From NCBI GenBank assembly GCA_948896875.1, contig CAQUWW010000048.1, forward strand, positions 1 through 19,460: 19,460 bases of DNA. Reading direction: 5' to 3'. The translations under genes were made by a program, and so were the position numbers. A model generated the notes under the pieces. It was not told the origin of the DNA. It did no database searches and saw only the letters and a program-made list of their open reading frames with translations. Position 1 is the stretch's first letter, and the number at the start of each line of letters is the position of its first letter. The DNA comes from an uncultured Acetatifactor sp. GTDB taxonomy: Bacteria > Bacillota > Clostridia > Lachnospirales > Lachnospiraceae. Below, piece after piece: positions 6,495-14,187 of this stretch.

Positions 6495-6531
6495 GCAGAT
6501 GGATTTCCTGAACATCTGCCGGTGCAAATCC
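6495..6531 (+). promoter_or_regulatory. Structured leader, possible H-type pseudoknot
   Basis: GCAGATG (6495-6501) pairs with CATCTGC (6513-6519). The loop bases GATTT (6502-6506) are complementary to AAATC (6526-6530) downstream, so the two stems could stack as an H-type pseudoknot ten bases before the Shine-Dalgarno AAGGAG (6541-6546). It matches no riboswitch class that I recognise. Chance pairing is possible because the second stem is short and AT-rich. Confidence 0.3.
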
Positions 6532-6553
6532 AAAATACAAAAGGAGCAGTATC

Positions 6554-8086
6554 ATGAAACTTGTATTACTTATCATCTATTTTGCGGTGTTGGTCGGTAT
6601 TGGCCTCTATTGCCGGAAGCATTCCACCGATGTCAACGGCTTCGTGCTTGGAGGGCGTTCCGTTGGTCCCTGGCTGACCGCCTTTGCCTACGGCACTTCC
6701 TATTTCTCGGCGGTAGTCTTCGTGGGATACGCCGGACAGTTTGGCTGGAAATACGGAATTGCGGCCACCTGGGCCGGAATCGGCAACGCCATCATTGGCT
6801 CTCTGCTGGCCTGGGTCATCCTGGGGCGCAGAACCCGTATTATGACGCAACATCTGAACTCTGCCACCATGCCCCAGTTTTTCGGAGAGCGTTTCGGAAG
6901 CAAACCGCTTAAAATCGGCGCCTCCGTTATCATTTTCATCTTCCTGATTCCCTATACCGCCTCACTGTACAACGGCCTCTCCAGGCTCTTCGGAATGGCA
7001 TTCAACATTGATTATTCCGTGTGCATCATTCTGATGGCAGTGCTGACTGCAATCTATGTCATTGCAGGCGGCTATATGGCCACCGCCATCAATGATTTCA
7101 TTCAGGGTATCATCATGCTGGGCGGTATTGTTACGATCATCGCCGCCGTGTTAAAAAGCAAGGGCGGTTTCATGACGGCGCTGGACAGTCTGGCAAGAGT
7201 GACGGATGAAACTGTTTCCACCGCACCGGGTACCTTTTCCTCCTTCTTCGGTCCGGATCCGCTGAACCTGATGTTTGTGGTTATCCTCACTTCCCTTGGC
7301 ACCTGGGGCCTGCCCCAGATGGTACAGAAATTCTATGCCATCAAAAATGAAGAGGCCATTAAAAAAGGTACTATCATTTCCACCCTGTTCGCCCTGGTGG
7401 TGGCCGGCGGATGTTATTTCCTTGGCGGTTTCGGAAGGCTGTTCTCCGATCAGGTGGACATCGCCGCGGACGGCTTTGACGCCATCATTCCCGCAATGCT
7501 GTCCGGTTTATCTCCCCTGCTGATTTCGCTGGTGGTGATTTTGGTGCTGTCGGCTTCCATGTCCACTCTCTCCTCTTTGGTCATGGCCTCCAGCTCCACC
7601 CTGACCATCGACTTTATCAAAGAATTGTTCCACAAAGAAATGAGTGAGAAAAAGCAGGTATTGTGCATGCGCCTGCTGATTGTGGTATTTATCGCCATTT
7701 CTTCCGTTTTGGCCCTGATCCAGTACAAAAGTTCCGTGACCTTTATCGCTCAGCTGATGGGCGTATCCTGGGGTGCTCTGGCCGGTTCCTTCCTGGCTCC
7801 GTTTTTGTACTCCCTGTATTCCAAACGGGTGACAAAGGCTTCCTGCTGGGTCTGCTTCCTGTTCAGTTCTATCTTGATGGTAGCCAATATTTTCTTCCGG
7901 TCTTCTTTCCCGGTGATCATGCAGTCCCCCATCAACTGCGGCGCTATCGCCATGCTGGCTGGTCTGGTCATCGTCCCCATTGTCAGCCTGTTTACGCCGA
8001 AACCGGATAAGAAACTGGTGGACAGCGCTTTCGCCTGCTATGAGAAGAAAACGGAAGTTGCCCAGAAAACGGCATTGAACAGCTGA
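6554..8086 (+). CDS. Sodium:solute symporter, SSS family (510 aa)
   Basis: A highly hydrophobic protein with about 13 membrane segments and SSS-family features: the N-terminal GGRSVGPWLTAFAYGTSYFSAVVFVGYAG region (written here as the stretch at residues 33-61), the ATAINDFIQGIIMLGG segment near 176-191, and the GTWGLPQMVQKFYAIK segment near 250. These are typical of proline/pantothenate-like carriers that couple solute uptake to sodium. The exact solute cannot be read from the sequence. The length is normal for the family. AAGGAG at 6541-6546 with a 7-base spacer sets the ATG. The gene stands alone, with its own promoter and terminator, between two signalling modules. Confidence 0.9.
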   Translation: MKLVLLIIYFAVLVGIGLYCRKHSTDVNGFVLGGRSVGPWLTAFAYGTSYFSAVVFVGYAGQFGWKYGIAATWAGIGNAIIGSLLAWVILGRRTRIMTQHLNSATMPQFFGERFGSKPLKIGASVIIFIFLIPYTASLYNGLSRLFGMAFNIDYSVCIILMAVLTAIYVIAGGYMATAINDFIQGIIMLGGIVTIIAAVLKSKGGFMTALDSLARVTDETVSTAPGTFSSFFGPDPLNLMFVVILTSLGTWGLPQMVQKFYAIKNEEAIKKGTIISTLFALVVAGGCYFLGGFGRLFSDQVDIAADGFDAIIPAMLSGLSPLLISLVVILVLSASMSTLSSLVMASSSTLTIDFIKELFHKEMSEKKQVLCMRLLIVVFIAISSVLALIQYKSSVTFIAQLMGVSWGALAGSFLAPFLYSLYSKRVTKASCWVCFLFSSILMVANIFFRSSFPVIMQSPINCGAIAMLAGLVIVPIVSLFTPKPDKKLVDSAFACYEKKTEVAQKTALNS

Positions 8087-8117
8087 GAATCTGTTGGAAT
8101 ATTCGGATAAATAGACC

Positions 8118-8150
8118 AAAGGCCCTGCCGCAAACGGCGGGGTCTTTATT
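8118..8150 (+). terminator. Intrinsic terminator of the symporter gene
   Basis: A 13-bp stem forms between AAAGGCCCTGCCG (8118-8130) and CGGCGGGGTCTTT (8135-8147), with two G-U pairs and a CAAA tetraloop. The T-rich end TTTATT completes the signal. It begins 31 bases after the symporter stop. Confidence 0.82.
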
Positions 8151-8194
8151 CATGACAATAGAAGCTTCGCGAAGCGTAGATTCTATTGTTCATG
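8151..8194. repeat. Compound palindrome directly after the terminator
   Basis: The left outer arm CATGACAATAGAA (8151-8163) pairs with TTCTATTGTTCATG (8181-8194) with one bulged base. Between them lies a perfect 12-bp palindrome GCTTCGCGAAGC (8164-8175) and five unpaired bases. The nested architecture and the GCTTCGCGAAGC core resemble REP or MITE-like intergenic repeats. No second copy is visible in this window. Confidence 0.55.
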
Positions 8195-8238
8195 GCAATT
8201 ATTATGCCTTTTCTACAATATAAATCGGAATCAGAAAT

Positions 8239-8290
8239 AAATTGTTTACAATTTAGAGATGTTCGCGTTAAACTTATCTGGTAATATAAA
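8239..8290 (+). promoter_or_regulatory. Candidate promoter and inverted repeat upstream of the second response regulator
   Basis: A perfect inverted repeat AAATTGT-TT-ACAATTT occupies 8239-8254 and contains a -35-like TTTACA (8245-8250). Candidate -10 elements are TATAAA (8285-8290) and TAATAT (8282-8287), the latter preceded by TG at 8279-8280 as in extended -10 promoters. The TTTACA box has no good -10 at 17 bp, so an extended -10 promoter with an upstream operator is the best reading. Confidence 0.35.
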
Positions 8291-8323
8291 AAAGTATTCT
8301 CTAAAACGGACGAGAGGTAAAAG

Positions 8324-9004
8324 ATGGAAAGCGGAAACATTCTGGTAATTGAAGATGAAAAGCCCATTGCCGACATTCTGAAATATGGTTTTGAAAAGGA
8401 AGGCTTCCAGGTGAAATGTGCCTACACAGGAAGCGAAGGATTTGTCCTGGCCTGCAAGGAGCCGCCGGATATCGTTCTTCTGGACTGGATGCTGCCGGAT
8501 ATCAGCGGTGTGGATGTCTGCCGGATGCTGACTGAAAAATACAGAATCCCTATCATTATGCTGACTGCCCGGGGCACTGTGGAGGACAAGCTTTACGGAC
8601 TGGAATCCGGAGCGGACGATTATATTACCAAACCCTTCGATCTCAGAGAAGTGGTAGCCCGTGTGCGGACCATTCTGCGCAGATTTCAGAAGACCCGGGA
8701 AAGTACAGACAGCGACCGGCTTGTCTGCGGACACCTGACTGTGGTGGAAAAAGAGCACAGCATTTACTGCAGGGGAGAGCTTCTGAATCTGACCCCAAAG
8801 GAATACGATCTTCTTCTCTGCTTTTTAAAGCACCCCCGTCAGGTCTTTACCAGAACGGTACTCCTGGATCAGATCTGGGGATATGATTTTGCCGGAGATA
8901 CCAGAACTGTGGATATCCATGTACAACGGATCCGGAAAAAGGCCGGTCTGGAAGAGACACTGTTAACTGTTTTTGGAGTGGGGTATAAATATGTCCCGGA
9001 ATAA
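8324..9004 (+). CDS. OmpR-family response regulator (226 aa)
   Basis: The receiver domain has the acidic pocket E10-D11, phosphoacceptor D54 in LLDWMLP, T81 and K103 in TKPFD. A C-terminal winged helix (about residues 130-226) has LTPKEYDLLLCFLKHP and TVDIHVQRIRKK. The protein acts as the transcriptional output of the kinase encoded next. GAGAGG at 8312-8317 precedes the ATG by 6 bases. The coding end overlaps the kinase start by 14 bases. Its targets are not evident; the upstream inverted repeat at 8239-8254 could be one. Confidence 0.93.
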   Translation: MESGNILVIEDEKPIADILKYGFEKEGFQVKCAYTGSEGFVLACKEPPDIVLLDWMLPDISGVDVCRMLTEKYRIPIIMLTARGTVEDKLYGLESGADDYITKPFDLREVVARVRTILRRFQKTRESTDSDRLVCGHLTVVEKEHSIYCRGELLNLTPKEYDLLLCFLKHPRQVFTRTVLLDQIWGYDFAGDTRTVDIHVQRIRKKAGLEETLLTVFGVGYKYVPE

Positions 9005-10571
9005 GAAATCCCATCGCCTGGGAATGCGTTTCCAGATGGCTTTGATTCTGTCCGCAATCTTCTTGGCAGGCGGCTGTACTCTGTACGGCGCTATTCACAC
9101 CAGACTTTGGCAGAATCTGGAGTCTCAGATGATACGGGATCTCCAGGGAATTCAGGAAAACACCCTGATCTACATCCGCCAGCTTCTGATGCTGCGGGAG
9201 GCCAACAATGATATAGAAGGGTATACCCGGATCGCAGACGACATTGCCCGAGAATTAAAAATGCTGGGGCAGCGAAATCTGATTGTATTGGATACCAGAG
9301 GACAGTACCTGAGCGGCAACAGGCAGATGCAGGAGGAGAATCCCACCTCTGATCTGCAGCAGGCTCTGGAGGGGAATGCCGCTTTTACCATGACCTATCC
9401 CGCATCGGACCGGATGCTGGTCTATTTTTCCATGCCCGTCATCATTGAGAACCGAGCTCTGGGTATCATTCGTTACCAGCTGGATACCTCCCAGCTCTAT
9501 GTGCAGGTAAAGCAGACGGAACATCTGGTCTATCAGACGACGGCAACCGTATTTGTCCTGCTTTTTTTACTGCTGATCTTTTTTATCGGCAGGCTGCTAA
9601 CCCCTATTCAGAAGCTGAGCAAAATTTCCAGGCATGTGGTGCAGGATTTGTCCCGGGAAGAAATTGACATGCAAATGATGGCCCAGCTGGCAGATTCCGG
9701 GCGCAGAGACGAAGCAGGTGAACTTTCCAGGAATTTCAGCATCATGTTGGAGATGATCGGATCTCAGTTCCAGCGCATGCAGGCCGATCAGGACCGTATC
9801 ATTGAACTGCTGGGCAGCAGACAGGAATTCTACAACAATATGACCCATGAACTGAAGACTCCTTTAACCACAATCCAGGGATATGCCCAGCTCATGGAGG
9901 CCGATCAGGGGGCCGACAGACAGCTGACCGATAAGGGGTTACACCAGATTCTGCAGGAAAGCGCCAGAATGCATCAAATGGTACTGCAGCTTCTGGAAAT
10001 GTCCGACAAAAGCATCTATATGGAAAAACGTCTGGTGGACCTGGTGCAGACCGGCATCAGCGTGGCCCAGGCATTGGAAATCAAGGCCGCCCGATATGAA
10101 ATGCAGATCGAGACGAAATTTACAGAGCCCCTTCCCGTGTTGGGTGTGGAGGAGAGGCTGCGCCAGGTTCTAATCAATCTTGTAGACAATGCTGTCAAAT
10201 ATGGAGACAGCCACACCCCCATCTGCATCGGCGGCTTCCGAAAAAAAGATTTCGTTCTGCTTTATGTCCGCAACCAGGGAAAGGGACTGACACCGGAAGA
10301 ACAGCGGCTTATCTTTGAGCCGTTCTACAGGGTGGACAAGACTTACTCAAGAGAACAGGGCAGCTCCGGCCTTGGCCTCTCTATCTGCAAGAAAATCATG
10401 GAGGAGCACGGCGGTTCCATTTATGTGAAAAGCAAACCCGGCGCCCAGACAGTGTTCTACATCCGGCTCAAAGCGGCGCAGGAAGTCGAAGCCCCCGCAG
10501 AAGCTATAAGGGAAGTCAAGCCCCACGAATTCCGTAGAAAATCAGGAGAACAAATTGAGAAACATGCTTAA
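8991..10571 (+). CDS. HAMP-containing sensor histidine kinase (526 aa)
   Basis: Layout: TM1 (about 14-34), an extracytoplasmic domain of about 150 residues that looks like a single PAS/Cache-type sensor, TM2 (about 184-206), a HAMP linker, and HisKA with H286 in MTHELKTPLTT. HATPase_c follows, with N box NLVDNAVKYGD (N400) and G2 box SSGLGLSI. The G1 box reads NQGKG with N428 where DxGxG kinases have aspartate, a variant seen in other Firmicute kinases. A C-terminal extension after the ATPase domain is basic. The ATG at 8991 is preferred over an upstream in-frame TTG at 8973 because GGGG lies at 8980-8983. It overlaps the regulator by 14 bases and the lipoprotein gene by 17. Confidence 0.92.
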   Translation: MSRNKKSHRLGMRFQMALILSAIFLAGGCTLYGAIHTRLWQNLESQMIRDLQGIQENTLIYIRQLLMLREANNDIEGYTRIADDIARELKMLGQRNLIVLDTRGQYLSGNRQMQEENPTSDLQQALEGNAAFTMTYPASDRMLVYFSMPVIIENRALGIIRYQLDTSQLYVQVKQTEHLVYQTTATVFVLLFLLLIFFIGRLLTPIQKLSKISRHVVQDLSREEIDMQMMAQLADSGRRDEAGELSRNFSIMLEMIGSQFQRMQADQDRIIELLGSRQEFYNNMTHELKTPLTTIQGYAQLMEADQGADRQLTDKGLHQILQESARMHQMVLQLLEMSDKSIYMEKRLVDLVQTGISVAQALEIKAARYEMQIETKFTEPLPVLGVEERLRQVLINLVDNAVKYGDSHTPICIGGFRKKDFVLLYVRNQGKGLTPEEQRLIFEPFYRVDKTYSREQGSSGLGLSICKKIMEEHGGSIYVKSKPGAQTVFYIRLKAAQEVEAPAEAIREVKPHEFRRKSGEQIEKHA

Positions 10572-12006
10572 ACGAAAAACCAAATTCCTGTTATCCGCTC
10601 TGTTGTCCGTTTCCTTCTTGTTGACAGGGTGCACTCCGGAAGAAAAGACACTGTTGCTGCCCATGATAACCTCCTCCGGAGAGGAATCGGAAGAGGCGGA
10701 CTCCGCAAAAGATTTTACGGTTAAAAAAATATATACTTACACTTACGAGACCGATGATAGTCTGGGAAAAAGTGCTTTTCTGCAAAATTGCGGCGAAAAT
10801 GAGCTCCTCATTCTTGCCCGGAATGAAGAGGGGCCGGAAGGCTCTCTGGTCTATCGTCAGGTGGATTACCGCTATGGTTTCTATGACACCCTGGGACAAT
10901 TTCAACCATTCTGGGACTTTTGGTTTCATCCTTCCGAAGAAGAGTCAAAAGAGGACATTTATCTGGACAGAATGATTCCCTCCCCTGACGGTTCACAGCT
11001 CCTGCTCTATGTCCGTTCCGCCTTCTGGAACACTTATTTTGTCTGGCTGTACTCCATGGACAGTCAGGAACCTCTGCTTTTGTATGAAGGTTCTCCTCAT
11101 GCGAATCCACCGGACAAAAATTCTTCAGACACAGAGGTCAAATTGCTGGGTTCCTTTTCTGAAAGCGGCCGCTGGGTCACTTTTGATGCGGCCGGAGCCA
11201 CCTGTGAAGACGAATATTATATTCCGATATTTGACTGCCAAAAAGCGCATTCCGACGGCAGAGAACCAGCTCAGGATACGGCGGAAGATACGGAGCTGTC
11301 CTATGTCTATCCTCCCGATCAGAAGCTGTATGCCCCAAAAGTAGATATGGACAGCCTGTATACGGCGATGCTTTATGATCGGCCGGACAGCGCGGGACTG
11401 ATTTGTTTTGGGCGTGATTCCAATGGGTTATTTGTCACGCAGGACTATTCCGAACCCCCGAATGCATCTGAAGCAGATATGTCCAAAGCTTATTCTTATC
11501 CTTGTGTGCACAAGGGCACCATCCTGGAGGAAGATGGTAGAATGAGGTATCTGCACTACCGGTACCATTTAAAGGAAAACAGTATCTATTACCTGGAAAC
11601 CCCTATATCCCTCTCCTGTAAAGACATGGCCACCCTGGAAACAGTTGACAGGCATCAGGATTTCCCGAACCTTGTCTGGGATTTTCTGCCTCTGGATTCC
11701 GGTGATCTCCTGGCCGTACTTGTCCAGGAACAGAAAGCGGAAGAAATGATGTCTGCCACCGGTATGAATATAGATACCTATATTTTTTCCGAAACCAGCT
11801 TCCTCACCGCAGTACAGGATTACTGGAATATTCTCTCCGCGGACCTGTATCTGTATCCGGAGGGAGAGACGGAGGGACATCTGCTGTATAAAAATCTGCA
11901 GAATCTCATTTCTATAGAGTATGATGCGGCAAACCGGCGGATTCTTCTTGAGACCAGCGAAGGGCAATTCTCCTCCCGCAGGAAATGTATTATTCTGGAA
12001 CTGTAA
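10555..12006 (+). CDS. Lipoprotein of unknown function, third gene of the two-component operon (483 aa)
   Basis: The N-terminus is a lipoprotein signal: a basic start, a hydrophobic core, and the lipobox LLTGC with the lipidated Cys26. The mature part is acidic and rich in aromatic residues. Segments such as PSPDGSQLLLYVRS, SESGRWVTFDAAG and YDAANRRILLETSEG resemble blades of a beta-propeller (TolB/WD-like), but I cannot assign a family. I choose the TTG at 10555, because AGGAG (10544-10548) lies 6 bases before it; the ATG at 10564 would have a 15-base spacer. The 17-base overlap with the kinase gene strongly suggests that it is coupled to it and may act in signal sensing at the cell surface. 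That role is inference. Confidence 0.85.
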   Translation: MRNMLKRKTKFLLSALLSVSFLLTGCTPEEKTLLLPMITSSGEESEEADSAKDFTVKKIYTYTYETDDSLGKSAFLQNCGENELLILARNEEGPEGSLVYRQVDYRYGFYDTLGQFQPFWDFWFHPSEEESKEDIYLDRMIPSPDGSQLLLYVRSAFWNTYFVWLYSMDSQEPLLLYEGSPHANPPDKNSSDTEVKLLGSFSESGRWVTFDAAGATCEDEYYIPIFDCQKAHSDGREPAQDTAEDTELSYVYPPDQKLYAPKVDMDSLYTAMLYDRPDSAGLICFGRDSNGLFVTQDYSEPPNASEADMSKAYSYPCVHKGTILEEDGRMRYLHYRYHLKENSIYYLETPISLSCKDMATLETVDRHQDFPNLVWDFLPLDSGDLLAVLVQEQKAEEMMSATGMNIDTYIFSETSFLTAVQDYWNILSADLYLYPEGETEGHLLYKNLQNLISIEYDAANRRILLETSEGQFSSRRKCIILEL

Positions 12007-12100
12007 GAATACCGCAACATCCGTATCCTGTACAGAAAGACACGGGGCTGGCGCACGGTTGTCTCGCAGGATTCAATATATTTACAAGGCGAAACATTTT

Positions 12101-12131
12101 AGATACATCATCGCCATGCATAAGATACATC
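12101..12131 (+). repeat. AGATACATC direct repeat, 22-bp period, upstream of the asparagine synthetase gene
   Basis: AGATACATC occurs at 12101-12109 and 12123-12131. The 22-bp distance is two helical turns, which would suit a dimeric regulator on one DNA face. No good promoter pair is seen nearby; TTTACA at 12081-12086 lacks a convincing -10. Confidence 0.3.
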
Positions 12132-12154
12132 TTTCCGTTAGACTAAAGAGTATA

Positions 12155-12188
12155 CGTAACAGTTCAGTGCCCTGTCTGAACTGTTACG
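12155..12188. repeat. 34-bp palindromic repeat, copy 2
   Basis: Same element and orientation as at 6355-6388, here with perfect 13-bp arms (12155-12167 and 12176-12188) and the identical 8-bp centre TGCCCTGT. The one base that differs between copies turns a wobble pair into a Watson-Crick pair, so pairing is preserved. The edges are AGTATA (12149-12154) and AGCATA (12189-12194), matching at 5 of 6 positions. It ends 34 bases before the asparagine synthetase start. Confidence 0.75.
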
Positions 12189-12222
12189 AGCATACAGATG
12201 ACAATGGAAGGAAGTACGGATT

Positions 12223-14127
12223 ATGTGTGGAATATGCGGATTTATAGAAAAAAACAATAACTGTGGTGAATCTGTTTCAGCAAAGGCAAAAGAACGGAAA
12301 CAAATATTGGAGGGGATGATGGCGTCCCTGATTCACAGAGGTCCCGATCAGGGTAACAGCTGGATGTCTGAAAATGCAGCTTTGGGGTTCCGTCGTCTCA
12401 GCATTATCGATCCCTCCGGCAGCATTCAGCCAATGGCCAATGAGACAGGAGACCTGCATCTGGTGTTTAACGGTGAAATCTATAATTACCAGGAGCTTCG
12501 CCAGGAACTGTTCAAAGCAGGACACCGCTTTTCCACCCAGGGAGATTCCGAAGTACTGCTGCACGGTTATGAAGAATGGGGCGAGCGGCTGCCCGACCAT
12601 CTCAGAGGCATGTTCGCCTTTGCCATCTGGGACGAAAAAGGCCAGCGGCTATATGCGGCCAGAGACCCCTTCGGCATCAAGCCTTTTTACTATGCACTGT
12701 CAGAGGGAAACTTTATCTTCGCTTCGGAGATCAAGGGAATCCTGCCCCACCCTGCCTATCAGAAAAGACTAAATCCCGAGGCTTTGGAACAGTATCTTTC
12801 TTTTCAATACTCCGCCCTGGAGAAAACCTTCTTTCAGGGAATCTGGCAGCTGCTGCCCGGCCATTTTCTGCAATATGATCAGAAGGCGTCCGCACTGACC
12901 CTGGAACAATACTTTTCGCCGGAATTAAACCCGGAACATACCGAGGGCCCAAACGCCAAAACGGAGAAACAATGGATTGCCGAACTGGACCGGACCATCT
13001 CCGAATCTGTTAAATGCCATATGGCGGCAGACACGGAAATCGGCACATTCCTTTCCGGCGGAGTGGATTCCGGATTAATCGCCGCCGAATTCACAGGGGA
13101 CAAAGCTTTTACCGTAGGTCTGGGCTCAGGCCAAAGCCACTATAATGAAATCCCGTTGGCAGCTGAACTGGCGCAAAAACTACATCTGAAACACCGCGGA
13201 AAAAGAATCACCGAGAAAGAATTCTGGAATGCAGTGCCCGAGGTGCTCTACCACATGGATGAACCGTCGGGAGATCCTTCCGCAGTAGCTCTATATTTTC
13301 TGTCCAGAGAAGCGGCCAGACAGGTGAAAGTAGTAGTATCCGGAGAAGGCGCGGACGAATTGTTCGGCGGCTACTGTATCTACTGTGAGCCAAATGCTCT
13401 GCATCTGTACCAGAAGCTTCCGGCAGCTCTGCGGCAGGGTATCGCCGGGCTCGTGTCCCGTCTGCCAAAGCTGAAGGGCCAGAGCTTTCTCATCCGGGGC
13501 AGTCAGACCGTGGAACAGCGTTTTATCGGAAATGCCAACCTCTTTACCGCCGAGGAACGAAAAAAGCTTTTAAAAAATCCCACCACAGCCCTTAGTCCTC
13601 AGGAGCTTCTGTCCAAAGACTATCAGAGGGTGCGGGACCTGGATGAAGCCAGCCGTATGCAATACATAGACCTGCTCCACTGGCTGCCCGGAGATATCCT
13701 GCAGAAAGCGGACCGCATGAGTATGGCCCACTCTCTGGAACTTCGGGTGCCTTATCTGGATAAGGAGATATTCCGGGTAGCCGGAAGACTTCCTGCCAAA
13801 TATAAGCAAAAAGGACAGGTATCCAAATATCTGTTCCGGAAAGTTGCCGCACGCCATCTTCCCGCCCCCAATTCCAATCGAAGGAAGCTGGGATTTCCCA
13901 TTCCGCTGGGGTCCTTTCTGACTTCCGAGGCCGGTTCCAGAATCGTCACCCAGGCATTCTCCTCCCCTGCCGCGAAGAAATTTTTCCGAAGGGAAGCCCT
14001 GGACCAGCTCCTGCAGGGCCGGGGACTTGGAAGAGGCAATACCAACCGAAAGGTCTGGGCCGTGTATGCTTTCCTGGTTTGGTATGATATTTATTTCTCT
14101 GACAATGCGTCGCCGGCAGTCGAGTAG
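12223..14127 (+). CDS. asnB: Asparagine synthetase, glutamine-hydrolysing (634 aa)
   Basis: The enzyme converts aspartate, glutamine and ATP to asparagine, glutamate, AMP and pyrophosphate. The start MCGICGF exposes Cys2, the nucleophile of the class II glutamine amidotransferase domain (about residues 2-190), which also shows the RRLSIID and FNGEIYN segments. The synthetase domain follows with the ATP pyrophosphatase loop SGGVDSG at 278-284, GEGADELFGGY, and the DRMSMAHSLELRVPYLD region. Length is within the usual 600-640. GGAAGGAAG at 12206-12214 precedes the ATG by 8 bases. It follows the lipoprotein gene in the same direction after a 216-base gap, so it is probably a separate unit. It is convergent with addA, 60 bases away, with no clear terminator between them. 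Confidence 0.95.
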   Translation: MCGICGFIEKNNNCGESVSAKAKERKQILEGMMASLIHRGPDQGNSWMSENAALGFRRLSIIDPSGSIQPMANETGDLHLVFNGEIYNYQELRQELFKAGHRFSTQGDSEVLLHGYEEWGERLPDHLRGMFAFAIWDEKGQRLYAARDPFGIKPFYYALSEGNFIFASEIKGILPHPAYQKRLNPEALEQYLSFQYSALEKTFFQGIWQLLPGHFLQYDQKASALTLEQYFSPELNPEHTEGPNAKTEKQWIAELDRTISESVKCHMAADTEIGTFLSGGVDSGLIAAEFTGDKAFTVGLGSGQSHYNEIPLAAELAQKLHLKHRGKRITEKEFWNAVPEVLYHMDEPSGDPSAVALYFLSREAARQVKVVVSGEGADELFGGYCIYCEPNALHLYQKLPAALRQGIAGLVSRLPKLKGQSFLIRGSQTVEQRFIGNANLFTAEERKKLLKNPTTALSPQELLSKDYQRVRDLDEASRMQYIDLLHWLPGDILQKADRMSMAHSLELRVPYLDKEIFRVAGRLPAKYKQKGQVSKYLFRKVAARHLPAPNSNRRKLGFPIPLGSFLTSEAGSRIVTQAFSSPAAKKFFRREALDQLLQGRGLGRGNTNRKVWAVYAFLVWYDIYFSDNASPAVE

Positions 14128-14187
14128 GGATATGTTTTCCCGGCCCGCATGCCGCATCATCAGCAAATGAGGCTCTCTTCCGCGGCT

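Noticed and set aside
13570..14166. A 198-codon minus-strand open frame at the end of asnB
   Set aside because: It overlaps the conserved synthetase domain and has no start signal or known features.
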